From assembly GCF_009828925.2 (NCBI RefSeq), contig NZ_WUTY02000001.1, positions 2,820,492-2,884,491 of the forward strand: DNA of 64,000 bases. Reading direction: 5' to 3'. Below, one piece after another: positions 1 through 8,129 of the stretch. Source of the DNA: Methylicorpusculum oleiharenae (GTDB lineage: Bacteria; Pseudomonadota; Gammaproteobacteria; Methylococcales; Methylomonadaceae). Each line of letters begins with the position of its first letter. Position 1 is the stretch's first letter. Below the pieces are notes generated by a model. It did no database searches and was not told the DNA's origin. It was given only the letters and a program-made list of their open reading frames with translations. The position numbers and the translations under genes are program-made.

Positions 1-2
1 CC

Positions 3-182
3 ATGCACAGTATTTGCTATGACCCGGTTAGCGGCGAATCGTTAAGTGAAATATGTGCAGGGAAAAAGTTGACGGCATTGAAGGTCAGGGAAGAGGGAAC
101 TTGGGTGTATTTGCTTGATAAAAGAGCTGTAATGGAGACTCAACCCATTTTAGCGGATAAAAATAGCACCATCAGGTCATGA
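3..182 (+). CDS. Hypothetical protein, probably the 3' end of a gene truncated by the window edge
   Basis: An open frame of 59 codons runs from an ATG at base 3 to a TGA at 180-182. The frame is still open at the left edge, so this may be the C-terminal part of a longer protein. I do not recognise the family. It is polar, with no membrane segment or motif. A probable terminator hairpin overlaps the stop, which supports a real gene end here. Confidence 0.4.
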   Translation: MHSICYDPVSGESLSEICAGKKLTALKVREEGTWVYLLDKRAVMETQPILADKNSTIRS

Positions 183-204
183 AATAACCCGATGGCTCTT
201 TTTA
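168..204 (+). terminator. Probable rho-independent terminator after the first ORF
   Basis: CCATCAGGT (169-177) pairs with ACCCGATGG (187-195) with one internal A/C mismatch, around a 9-base loop, and is followed by CTCTTTTT. It overlaps the stop of the ORF ending at 182 and lies before the convergent Slp gene. Confidence 0.55.
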
Positions 205-216
205 CACCTGCCGCGC

Positions 217-765
217 TTACCAATAATAACGGTCATAGGGATAACCATAGTACCGGTAGGGTCTGAAACCGAAATAAAATGGACTGTAATAAGGTCCGTA
301 ACCGAATTCGTTCCAGTAATAATATTGGGGTTGTTGTTTAGGCCATAAATAAAGCGTGTTTGCCTGGATGATGGGGATTTTTAACGTTTTGTTGCCAATT
401 TTTTTTTCGCTCTCACCCGTAAATAAACCGGCAACGGTTATATCGAGATCTTTTTGATAAACGGCTGGATCGAGAAATCGCGGGCTTTGTATCAGGAAGC
501 GTCCCTCTGTTGCCGAATTACCTTGCGGTCTGCCGTTGCTGCTCAACGGGTAGTAAAGCACTTCGATCTGTGTATATTGTTCTTCATTTCGAACTTCCAG
601 TATTGTGCCTCCCCATCGAACCGGCCTGTTCAGATGCCTGTCCGGTTGCATCGTGATGTCCTGGTAAGCCAGGTCCGGGATAGGCGGATTTTGCAGTGCC
701 ACCGGCAAATTGGAGCAACCTTGAAGGTTCAATAACAAAAGAACGAAGAGCCATGAATAGCGCAT
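217..765 (-). CDS. Slp-family outer membrane lipoprotein
   Basis: This 182-residue protein resembles the Slp (starvation/stationary-phase inducible) outer membrane lipoproteins. From the Met at 763-765 it has a short hydrophobic signal ending in a lipobox (L-Q-G-C), with Cys17 as the likely lipidated residue. A start further upstream at 825 would put 20 extra residues before the signal, so I prefer 765. The body has the Slp-like sequence around R-P-V-R-W-G-G, expected to form a small beta-barrel or OB-like domain. The last 36 residues are unusually aromatic, with 14 Tyr plus several Phe and Trp, which is not typical of E. coli Slp. It stands alone, convergent with the ORF before it. Exact function is unknown for the family. 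Confidence 0.8.
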   Translation of the reverse strand: MRYSWLFVLLLLNLQGCSNLPVALQNPPIPDLAYQDITMQPDRHLNRPVRWGGTILEVRNEEQYTQIEVLYYPLSSNGRPQGNSATEGRFLIQSPRFLDPAVYQKDLDITVAGLFTGESEKKIGNKTLKIPIIQANTLYLWPKQQPQYYYWNEFGYGPYYSPFYFGFRPYRYYGYPYDRYYW

Positions 766-1006
766 AATCACGTTGATTCCTAAAGTAAAGCGGTGAGGGT
801 TTGCCGGAGCCGGGTTGATAAACACTCAGACATGCGGCATTATCGAATAATTCCTTATAGGGTTAATTACTTTGTTGTACTTTTAAACGAGTTCGCTTTT
901 CAAAACGGTGCAACGGGGTGTCATCATCGAATCGGGTCATCGTTCAGTTGATCCGGAAAGTCAAACCAATACGCTCTTAAGGCGCAGTCGCTGATAATTC
1001 CTTCCT

Positions 1007-1930
1007 ATGTATTTTGATCAGTTATTTTTTGCTGTAAATGTGACCGGTCCTACGCTGCTGATCCTGAGTATGGGATGGCTGTTCCGGAAAATAGAGCTGA
1101 TTGATGATCACTTTATAGCGGTCGGCAATAAAATAGTATTCAACGTCACCTTACCTTGTCTACTTTTCTTTGGCACGGTGTCCACGCCGCTGAGTGAATC
1201 ACTGGATGGACCGCTCATTTTGTTTGCTGCTGTCGTCACCGTGATTATTGTCGGTCTGTTATGGTTGGCATCGGCGCTGTTTGTGACCCGCGAAAAACGA
1301 GGCGTTTTTGTGCAGGGTGCATTTCGCGGCAACATGGGGGTCATGGGTATAGCCCTGGTACTTAATGCCTATGGTCAGCAGATCTTGTCCAAAGCCAGTA
1401 TTTATTTGGCCTTGATGACCGTTTTATACAATGTTCTGGCGGTTCTGGTGTTACGAACGGATAAAGCCTCCTATTGGCTGAGTTTGTTAAAAAATCCATT
1501 GGTTCTAGCTGTTTTGCTGGGAATTACCGGCTCCTATCTTGCCGTGGACATTCCTGAAATTGTGGCTAATTCGGGGCACTATTTTTCTCAAATGACGCTG
1601 CCTTTAGCGTTGCTTTGCACGGGGGGCAGTTTACATTGGGACAGTTTTAAAGCCAATCATAAAGAAGTCATCTGGGCGTCCATCTTTAAGCTGGTTATTG
1701 TGCCGGCTATTGTGACGGTCATGGCAATCGGCTGGGGGTTTAGGGCGCAGGAACTGGGTTTGCTGTTTTTGATGATGTCGGTGCCTTGCGCATCAGCCAG
1801 TTTTGTCATGGCTAAACAGATGACTCGCCATGGCGCCATGGCGGCTGAAATTATTGCACTGACAACAATAGGTAGTGCTTTAAGCATAACGGCTGGACTT
1901 TTGCTTTTAAAATATCAGGGCTACATTTGA
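1007..1930 (+). CDS. AEC (auxin efflux carrier) family transporter
   Basis: A 307-residue, strongly hydrophobic protein with about ten predicted membrane helices arranged as two halves, the size and pattern of bacterial AEC-family permeases. The sequence N-V-T-L-P-C-L-L-F near residue 48 and the late segment M-S-V-P-C-A-S-A-S-F-V-M match the two family signature regions, where helices are broken by proline. Family members move small organic anions such as malate, or amino acids; the substrate here cannot be told. The ATG at 1007 fits the family N-terminus. It is followed 60 bases later by a lipoprotein gene on the same strand, with no clear functional link. Confidence 0.8.
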   Translation: MYFDQLFFAVNVTGPTLLILSMGWLFRKIELIDDHFIAVGNKIVFNVTLPCLLFFGTVSTPLSESLDGPLILFAAVVTVIIVGLLWLASALFVTREKRGVFVQGAFRGNMGVMGIALVLNAYGQQILSKASIYLALMTVLYNVLAVLVLRTDKASYWLSLLKNPLVLAVLLGITGSYLAVDIPEIVANSGHYFSQMTLPLALLCTGGSLHWDSFKANHKEVIWASIFKLVIVPAIVTVMAIGWGFRAQELGLLFLMMSVPCASASFVMAKQMTRHGAMAAEIIALTTIGSALSITAGLLLLKYQGYI

Positions 1931-1990
1931 TCGGGCTGGGGCAAGGTTGTTATATTGTTCATTTTTTCAATAAAAGGTTTTTTAAATATC

Positions 1991-2332
1991 ATGAGTTTAT
2001 TTCGTTTATCAGTTCAATTTTCAGCATTCAAGCGGCTTTTAAGCGCTTTGGTTTTGGTCTTTGGCGTTTTGCAAATCAACGGGTGCGCCACGATTGGTCA
2101 GGATTTTCCCAATTCCCGGGTGTCCGATATCAAGATTGGGCAAACGACTCAGCAGCAGGTTAGGGAAATGTTTGGGCTGCCTTGGCGAATGGGTATCGAG
2201 GATGGAAGAAATACCTGGACTTACGGACGATATCGCTATTCGCTGTTTGCAGACGATGAAACCAAAGATCTTGTGATTCGCTTCGACAATCAGGGTGTTG
2301 TTCGTTCATATACGTTCAATACCAGTCGGTGA
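1991..2332 (+). CDS. SmpA/OmlA (BamE-like) domain lipoprotein
   Basis: A 113-residue lipoprotein. A long signal sequence ends in I-N-G-C, with Cys32 as lipidation site. The mature part carries the SmpA/OmlA fold signature: a segment like I-K-I-G-Q-T-T-Q-Q-Q-V followed by G-L-P, then a W-T-Y-G strand and a closing segment with F-D-N-Q-G-V-V. BamE, the assembly-complex lipoprotein, has this fold, but stand-alone paralogues are common, so I do not name it bamE. The ATG at 1991 is preferred over an in-frame TTG at 1955 because it begins right before the signal peptide. Its stop overlaps the GTG start of the next gene, so the two are probably translationally coupled. Confidence 0.75.
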   Translation: MSLFRLSVQFSAFKRLLSALVLVFGVLQINGCATIGQDFPNSRVSDIKIGQTTQQQVREMFGLPWRMGIEDGRNTWTYGRYRYSLFADDETKDLVIRFDNQGVVRSYTFNTSR

Positions 2333-3255
2333 GTCTGATAGTACCCATGAAAATCGATAAGCTGGTTGTCGCTGTTTCTTCCCGGGCGTTGTTTGACTTG
2401 AATGAATCTCATCGTGTTTTTGAAGAACAGGGAAAAGAAGCGTATTGCCGTTATCAGATCGATCATGAAGATGAGCTCTTATCCCCCGGATTTGGCTTTG
2501 ATCTGGTCAAAAAGTTTTTAGCCATCAATGATATGAGTAAGATTGGGCCGCTGGTTGAAGTTATTTTATTGTCACAGAACAGCGCCGATACCGGTTTAAG
2601 AGTCTTTAACTCGATTGCGCATTTTCAGCTGAACATTACCCGAGCGGCATTTACCAGTGGTGTGTCGCCTTATGGTTATATACCGCCTTTTGGCGCGCAT
2701 TTGTTTTTGTCGACCAATGCCGATGATGTAGCAAAGGCTTTGCATTCAGGATTTGCTGCGGCAACGATTCTATCGGGCTCATCGCTGAAAAAAAGTTCGG
2801 AGCAGTTACGGATTGCCTTTGATGGTGATTCGGTATTGTTCTCGGATGCTTCCGAGCGTATTTATCAGGAGCAAGGTTTACAGGCTTTTACTGAAAATGA
2901 ACGGAACGAGGCGAAAAAGCCGTTACCGGGCGGGCCGTTTAAAGATTTTCTGAGTGCTTTACAGCATATACAAACCCATTTTGAGCAGGACCTTTCTCCG
3001 ATTCGCACGGCTCTGGTCACTGCGAGAGCGGCGCCGGCTCATGAGCGAGTGGTAAGAACGCTGCGTGCATGGGGTATTCGTATTGATGAAGCGTTATTTC
3101 TGGGCGGTATGTCCAAAGGCGAGTTTTTGGATGCATTTGGCGCCGATATTTTTTTTGACGATCAACGTGGACATTGTGAGTCCGCAGCCCGGCATGTTGC
3201 CTCGGCGCATGTGCCGCACGGCATAGTCAATCAACACTCGCCTGAAAGCAAATAA
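2329..3255 (+). CDS. 5'-nucleotidase (cytosolic cN-I-like family)
   Basis: A 308-residue protein resembling the bacterial relatives of cytosolic 5'-nucleotidase I, which dephosphorylate nucleoside monophosphates. Typical segments are visible: an N-terminal V-A-V-S-S-R-A-L-F-D-L, a block ending L-L-S-P-G-F-G-F, the I-A-F-D-G-D-S-V-L-F acid motif of HAD-type chemistry, and K-P-L-P-G-G-P-F. No signal peptide, so cytosolic. The GTG at 2329 overlaps the preceding TGA; an ATG at 2347 is an alternative and would remove six residues. The last 29 bases overlap the convergent gene that follows. Its pairing with a lipoprotein upstream looks accidental or only regulatory. Confidence 0.8.
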   Translation: MSLIVPMKIDKLVVAVSSRALFDLNESHRVFEEQGKEAYCRYQIDHEDELLSPGFGFDLVKKFLAINDMSKIGPLVEVILLSQNSADTGLRVFNSIAHFQLNITRAAFTSGVSPYGYIPPFGAHLFLSTNADDVAKALHSGFAAATILSGSSLKKSSEQLRIAFDGDSVLFSDASERIYQEQGLQAFTENERNEAKKPLPGGPFKDFLSALQHIQTHFEQDLSPIRTALVTARAAPAHERVVRTLRAWGIRIDEALFLGGMSKGEFLDAFGADIFFDDQRGHCESAARHVASAHVPHGIVNQHSPESK

Positions 3256-4750
3256 ATTGATCGTTGGTCTCTTCCAGCCGTTCAAGCGTCAGAATGCGGG
3301 GGTTATCTCCGGTTATCTCGAGTTTATCTCCGGATGAATAGCGGGCTGCCGGTAATAGGATGCTTAATGCTCCGTTTGCTCTTCTCAGTAAAAGTCCACG
3401 GCAAATTTTTTCGTTATATCTGATGACAACGGTTCGCAAGTTTCCCGGTAATTTTTCCAGCAGGGCCCAGCCGATAGCATCATTCGGGTTGGCCTGCTGG
3501 GCTCTGACAATGCCCAGATCGGGCGGTTTTTGGTTGCTGAGGATCAGAACCAGTGTGTTGGGGCGGATTGATGCATGCCTGATTTGAGCGGAACAAAAAT
3601 TTTCAAAGCGCGCGGGTTGGATATTGGCTCGCTCGATAGTTGACGACAGTCCGCTTCCCGATAGATCTATGTGGCCGGTATTAATATCTTTCAGGGGTTC
3701 CAGTTCGATATCGTTTAAATTGTTGCTTTGCTCGGGTAGTGCGCTGAAACGTTTCAAATTGGATAATTTGGTGAGCTGTTTTACCAGTTCCAAACACGCT
3801 TCCATACCCACTACCACCTCAAAATAACGAGGCATACTTGGCGTAAGCGAGTCAAGAATCTCTCTGTATCCGTTTAGTTTTTGCCAGTAGGGAAAAAACC
3901 AGGATTCTCTGCCGGTAAGTTCAGGGTGGATTTTCTTTAGGTGTTGGGTCAGGCGGTCTGTACTGATATAAAAGGGGCTGGAATCTGATGTTTTCGCTTG
4001 ACCGCTTAGAATAGGCAGTTCAGTTCGGGTGTCCCAGATAAAGGTATGATGCGTCGATCCCTGTCCCGAAATATCGAGCTTGTCGGCGCATTTCCCGGCT
4101 AGGTCAAAAAGTGCCGTTCTTTTATTGAATGGCGCTTGATAGGCGTTTAACAGGTCAAGTACAAGGCTTTGCTTAAACAACGAAATAAGCGTGGTATTTT
4201 TAGACGTATCTTTGGCGTGGTCGGTTACTGTCTTGTCTAAAAGATTTTCACGAATCGCCAATTCATAAAGGCCGCCCATTTTTTTCCAAAGTGTCGTGGA
4301 GCCGCGGTTGTAATAAAGGCTATTCGCCTGGATAGATTCGCTGACCAAGCGCAAAATTTTTGCCAGTGTTTCTATTTTCTCTTCTTCCGGTATCGATTTT
4401 TGCCTCAATGCATTGATATAGGCAAGACACAGTGCTCTGATCAACATGGCGTTCAATCGGGCAATCTTTCTTGATTTGGTGCTGAGGTGGCCTGGGTCAG
4501 GAGCGCTTTGGGCCAATAAAAGTATCAGCTTATCGCTATTTTGATGCACTAAAGGCGCGATAACATTCAACCCGGCCAATAAATCATGATCAGTGCCATG
4601 AACTTTTGACAGTAGATTTAAAGCTGAAAGCAATTCATTACTGGCCGGGATGGTCTCAATGAAGTTGACCAGGGACAGCCAGTCCGATACGGAATCAGCA
4701 TTTATGATTGACGGAAGATCCAAGTGTCGAGTCATCTTTTCATAGGTCAT
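3227..4750 (-). CDS. Large cytosolic protein of unknown function
   Basis: A 507-residue protein I do not recognise. It has no signal peptide or membrane helix. Residues 1 to about 330 look largely alpha-helical, with regularly spaced leucines. After a polar linker, the last 110 residues or so look beta-rich and end in a small barrel-like segment with K-I-C-R-G-L-L-L-R-R-A and a run of I-L-L-P-A-A. That tail could be a small ligand-binding barrel (PilZ-like domains have such shapes), but the RxxxR and DxSxxG motifs of a classical PilZ domain are not evident. Its 3' end overlaps the convergent 5'-nucleotidase by 29 bases. It lies 120 bases downstream of epmB on the same strand. Confidence 0.6.
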   Translation of the reverse strand: MTYEKMTRHLDLPSIINADSVSDWLSLVNFIETIPASNELLSALNLLSKVHGTDHDLLAGLNVIAPLVHQNSDKLILLLAQSAPDPGHLSTKSRKIARLNAMLIRALCLAYINALRQKSIPEEEKIETLAKILRLVSESIQANSLYYNRGSTTLWKKMGGLYELAIRENLLDKTVTDHAKDTSKNTTLISLFKQSLVLDLLNAYQAPFNKRTALFDLAGKCADKLDISGQGSTHHTFIWDTRTELPILSGQAKTSDSSPFYISTDRLTQHLKKIHPELTGRESWFFPYWQKLNGYREILDSLTPSMPRYFEVVVGMEACLELVKQLTKLSNLKRFSALPEQSNNLNDIELEPLKDINTGHIDLSGSGLSSTIERANIQPARFENFCSAQIRHASIRPNTLVLILSNQKPPDLGIVRAQQANPNDAIGWALLEKLPGNLRTVVIRYNEKICRGLLLRRANGALSILLPAARYSSGDKLEITGDNPRILTLERLEETNDQFICFQASVD

Positions 4751-4870
4751 CTGATTAAAGACGGGGCGAAAAAATCATGGCGCCGGACAAAATCTATGGG
4801 CAATTTCCTTAAGAAATTGAGGTTAATTGTAGGCCACTACCGCCTCTCTTGCACAAAGGAATAACGAGGT

Positions 4871-5878
4871 CTATCCGCTCAAGCTTTGTTTTGAGGGCGT
4901 TCCTGCGATTTCTTTGACCAATTTGGGTACCAGATAGCCCGGTAAACGGTCCTGTACCTGCTGAATCAGTCTGAGGGCGTGTTCTTCGCTGACTTCAAAA
5001 TGGTGTGTGCCGTTGGCTTTGTCCAGACTATGCAAATAGTAGGGAATGATGCCGTTTTCAAATAAGCGCTCACTCAAATTACATAAATCATTTGCCGTAT
5101 CGTTAACGCCTTTTAGAAGGACGGACTGATTTAACAAAGTTATACCGTAATCTTTGATCAACCGGCAGGCTTGAGCAACGGATTGGCTGATTTCATTGGC
5201 GTGATTGCAATGGACGACCATCACGGGGGTGGCTTGTGTGCTCGTTAGAATGTCCAGTGATGTGCCGGTAATCCGGCTGGGCAACACGATAGGCAAACGG
5301 GAGTGGATGCGAATCCTCTTGATATGGTCAATGCCGCCCAATTCCTGCATCAAGCCGGCTAATCGCTCATCGCTGAGTAATAAAGGGTCGCCGCCGCTTA
5401 ATATCACTTCTTTGATCCGGATATCGTTTTTAATATAAGCCAGTGCCTGGTCCTGCTTTTCTTTGCTGACCTGATAATCCGAATAGGGAAAGTTCCGCCT
5501 AAAGCAATAGCGGCAATTGATCGCACAGGCCCCGGTATTAATCATCAAGGCCCGGCTTTCGTATTTGTGAATAACCAGGTTGTCTCTGGCGGCCGCTTTA
5601 TCGCCGACCGGATCATCGCTAAAGCCCGGCATTGTCACTAATTCATCAGTTAACGGCAAGACCTGGCGTAGCAAGGGATCGTTGGCGTCGCCTTTTTGCA
5701 TGCATTCGGCAAAACCGCGAGGTACGCGTAAGACAAATTGTTTGGCCGCCGCTTCAGAAACAGGCAGTTGGGCTGTATCCAACTGCAGAAACTTACACAG
5801 GTCTTCTATCGTTTTAAAAGCGTCTGCCAATTCGTGTTGCCAGCGAATATCGCCAAGGGGTGGATGGTTTTTAGTCAT
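4871..5878 (-). CDS. epmB: EF-P (R)-beta-lysylation protein EpmB, a lysine 2,3-aminomutase
   Basis: A 335-residue radical-SAM enzyme of the KamA family. The cluster ligands C118, C122 and C125 form C-x3-C-x2-C inside N-T-G-A-C-A-I-N-C-R-Y-C-F-R-R. The glycine-rich S-G-G-D-P motif follows near residue 160. Its length matches E. coli EpmB (about 340) rather than the longer clostridial aminomutases, and it lies divergent from efp. EpmB converts (S)-alpha-lysine to (R)-beta-lysine, which EpmA then attaches to Lys34 of EF-P. Start ATG at 5878; the divergent promoter space to efp is only 82 bases. This is a confident assignment supported by both motif and context. Confidence 0.93.
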   Translation of the reverse strand: MTKNHPPLGDIRWQHELADAFKTIEDLCKFLQLDTAQLPVSEAAAKQFVLRVPRGFAECMQKGDANDPLLRQVLPLTDELVTMPGFSDDPVGDKAAARDNLVIHKYESRALMINTGACAINCRYCFRRNFPYSDYQVSKEKQDQALAYIKNDIRIKEVILSGGDPLLLSDERLAGLMQELGGIDHIKRIRIHSRLPIVLPSRITGTSLDILTSTQATPVMVVHCNHANEISQSVAQACRLIKDYGITLLNQSVLLKGVNDTANDLCNLSERLFENGIIPYYLHSLDKANGTHHFEVSEEHALRLIQQVQDRLPGYLVPKLVKEIAGTPSKQSLSG

Positions 5879-5917
5879 GAGATGTGCGATTTAGTTTCTT
5901 ACAAATCCAGCGTCCAT

Positions 5918-5923
5918 TATAAT
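5918..5923 (+). promoter_or_regulatory. Probable -10 element of efp
   Basis: A perfect TATAAT lies 38 bases before the efp ATG in the short epmB/efp divergent gap. Seventeen bases upstream is TTTCTT (5895-5900), a weak -35 match. Inferred by consensus only. Confidence 0.5.
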
Positions 5924-5960
5924 GCCTCGTTTTTATATCGTTTTTTGTCTCGAGGAAAAA

Positions 5961-6530
5961 ATGGCGACTTACAGTACCAATGAATTTAAAAGCGGATTAA
6001 AAGTCATGTTGGATAATGATCCGTGTGCAATTATTGAAAATGAATTTGTGAAGCCGGGTAAAGGACAAGCTTTCAATCGAGTCAAAATCAGAAACCTGAA
6101 AACAGGGCGGGTGATCGAAAGAACTTTTAAATCAGGGGATTCTCTGGAGAGTGCTGATGTGGTCGATATTGAAATGCAGTATCTCTACAATGACGGTTCT
6201 TTCAGGCATTTTATGGTGCCGGACACATTCGAGCAATACCAGGCGGATGATAAAACCGTCGGTGACGCTTCTAACTGGTTAAAAGACCAGGACAAATGTA
6301 CTGTTACTTTATGGAATGATTCGCCATTATCAGTGGTGCCTGCCAATTTTGTTGAATTGGCAATCACCGAGACCGATCCTGGTTTGCGAGGCGATACTTC
6401 TGGCGGCGGCGGCAAGCCTGCCACGCTGGAAACCGGAGCAGTTGTCAGAGTGCCGCTGTTTGTTCAAACGGGCGAAATCATCAAGGTGGATACCCGCACA
6501 GGCGAATACGTTTCTCGCGTTAAAGAATAG
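5961..6530 (+). CDS. efp: Translation elongation factor P
   Basis: A 189-residue EF-P with the three beta domains of the family. It rescues ribosomes stalled at polyproline stretches. The loop [11 protein letters not shown] contains Lys34, the residue beta-lysylated by EpmA/EpmB. I use the ATG at 5961 because it is preceded by CGAGGAAAAA and gives the standard M-A-T-Y N-terminus; an in-frame ATG at 5922 would add 13 residues that do not belong to the family. The stop TAG (6528-6530) overlaps the GTG start of epmA by one base, so efp and epmA are co-transcribed and probably translationally coupled. Confidence 0.96.
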   Translation: MATYSTNEFKSGLKVMLDNDPCAIIENEFVKPGKGQAFNRVKIRNLKTGRVIERTFKSGDSLESADVVDIEMQYLYNDGSFRHFMVPDTFEQYQADDKTVGDASNWLKDQDKCTVTLWNDSPLSVVPANFVELAITETDPGLRGDTSGGGGKPATLETGAVVRVPLFVQTGEIIKVDTRTGEYVSRVKE

Positions 6531-7510
6531 TGAATTCCGATTGGCTGCCTTCTGGCGATTTAAGGTTGTTGAAGAGCAGGGCGCAATTACTGGCGGCCAT
6601 TCGGCAGTTCTTCTCAGAAAGGGGTGTTTTGGAAGTTGAAACGCCCTTGCTGAGTCAAGGTATAGGGACTGATCCTCAATTGACTTTTTTCACGACGGAT
6701 TACCAGCTTTATCCCCGCAGGCAAACGTTATACCTGCAAACATCGCCGGAATTTGCCATGAAGCGTTTATTGGCAGCCGGTTCCGGTTCAATTTATCAAA
6801 TCTGCAAGGCCTTCAGAAACGGAGAGACGGGACGTTTACATAATCCCGAATTCACTCTATTGGAATGGTACAGGGTTGGCTTTGATCTGTTTGACTTGAT
6901 GGACGAGGTAGAAGAACTGGTTAATGTAGTGTTTTTACCCTACCGGTCGCTGACCTGTACCCATAGAGTCAGTTATCAAACCGTTTTTATGCAGCATACC
7001 GGTTTGGATGCGTTACGGTTTTCTTTAACCGATTACTCCTCCTATGCTGAAAAAACAGGCATTGCTGAAGCAATCACAATTTGCGGAATGTCTCATGCAT
7101 TATGGCTGGACTTTATTTTCAGTCATTGCGTTCAGCCCAAGTTAAATGACAACGCTTTGTATCTGGTTTATGGTTATCCTGCCTGTCAGTCGTCCCTGGC
7201 TCGTTTGAATGCTCAAAATCCTGAGATTACTGACAGGGTCGAAGTATTTATTGATGGCGTCGAGTTGGGTAATGGCTATTACGAATTGACCGATGCGCGA
7301 GAGCAGGATGAACGATTTGACAGAGAAATAGCCATCAGACGCCTACAGGGCTTGCCTGACGTGACCAAGGATCTTCGTTTATTGCAAGCGCTTGAATCGG
7401 GATTGCCGGATTGCGCCGGAATTGCAATCGGTTTGGATAGGCTGTTAATGCGAATGACCCAGTCCGTATCGATTGATCAGGTCTTGGCTTTTCCTATCGC
7501 CAAGGCTTAA
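6530..7510 (+). CDS. epmA: EF-P lysine ligase EpmA (PoxA/GenX), a truncated class II lysyl-tRNA synthetase homologue
   Basis: A 326-residue protein equal in length to E. coli EpmA and corresponding to the catalytic core of LysRS without the anticodon-binding domain. Class II motifs are visible: motif 2 around F-R-N-G-E-T-G-R-L-H-N-P-E-F-T near residue 100, and motif 3 as G-I-A-I-G-L-D-R-L-L-M near the C-terminus. It activates (R)-beta-lysine and transfers it to Lys34 of EF-P. Start is GTG at 6530, overlapping the efp stop. With epmB across the promoter region, the ligase, the aminomutase and the substrate are side by side. The hydroxylase EpmC is not seen in this window. Confidence 0.94.
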   Translation: MNSDWLPSGDLRLLKSRAQLLAAIRQFFSERGVLEVETPLLSQGIGTDPQLTFFTTDYQLYPRRQTLYLQTSPEFAMKRLLAAGSGSIYQICKAFRNGETGRLHNPEFTLLEWYRVGFDLFDLMDEVEELVNVVFLPYRSLTCTHRVSYQTVFMQHTGLDALRFSLTDYSSYAEKTGIAEAITICGMSHALWLDFIFSHCVQPKLNDNALYLVYGYPACQSSLARLNAQNPEITDRVEVFIDGVELGNGYYELTDAREQDERFDREIAIRRLQGLPDVTKDLRLLQALESGLPDCAGIAIGLDRLLMRMTQSVSIDQVLAFPIAKA

Positions 7511-7550
7511 GCAGAAGCACTGGTTGATGATCTGAAGTCTGTCGCAACAA

Positions 7551-7590
7551 AAAAGCCCCGTCGATTGTATCGAGCGGGGCTTTTATTTTT
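7551..7590 (+). terminator. Rho-independent terminator after epmA
   Basis: AAAAGCCCCG (7551-7560) pairs with CGGGGCTTTT (7575-7584), with an additional TCGA/TCGA inner stem, followed by ATTTTT. The symmetric A and T flanks mean it could also serve the convergent cytochrome gene. Confidence 0.9.
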
Positions 7591-7617
7591 AAGTCAAAAT
7601 CAGGTAGTGATTTTAAC

Positions 7618-7953
7618 TTATTTGCTCAGGTACTCGTAAAGCGCATCAATAGCTTGCTCTTCAGTTAAACCTTCTTTTTTGACTGGACCTAAGCTCATGA
7701 TTTGTTCAACTGCTTTAGGCATGGCGTTTTTACCTTCTTTTAAAACGGTGCCAAATTTAGCGCGATCCAAATTCCCGCCTTTGATCAATACGCGCAGTTG
7801 TGGGTTTGAAGAAATGTCGTGACAAGTGCCGCAGCCGCGTCCGAAAGCGCGGTCGTAGATTTTTTTGCCGATTTCAGCGTCACCAGCAGCGTTAGCTTGC
7901 GCGCTCAGAGCAACCAGTGCAATTCCAGCAGACGCGATTAATAATTTTTTCAT
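7618..7953 (-). CDS. Small periplasmic class I c-type cytochrome
   Basis: A 111-residue secreted monohaem cytochrome. The start at 7953 gives a classical signal peptide (M-K-K-L-L-I, cleavage near A-N-A-A-G) and is preceded by GAGGTC; a longer frame to 7986 adds 11 unlikely residues. The haem-binding motif is C41-G-T-C44-H45. M78 in the segment G-K-N-A-M-P is the likely distal haem ligand, as in class I cytochromes. It ends in an alpha-helix typical of the fold. It is monocistronic, so the redox partner is not evident. In a methanotroph it could serve methanol oxidation or a terminal oxidase, but that is speculation. Confidence 0.85.
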   Translation of the reverse strand: MKKLLIASAGIALVALSAQANAAGDAEIGKKIYDRAFGRGCGTCHDISSNPQLRVLIKGGNLDRAKFGTVLKEGKNAMPKAVEQIMSLGPVKKEGLTEEQAIDALYEYLSK

Positions 7954-8129
7954 TTTGACCTCTCTTGTGATGGAAGAAGAGCGCACTCTTTAGTTGTAAT
8001 TAAATGACTGCGCTCAATAAAAAAGTTAAACCCGAAAAGAATAGGGGATTTAACGGAAAAATTCAATTAATTTTACTTTTTGTCGTGGAGATTATCGTTA
8101 ATGTGTCTGAACAATTACTGAATTTTTAG

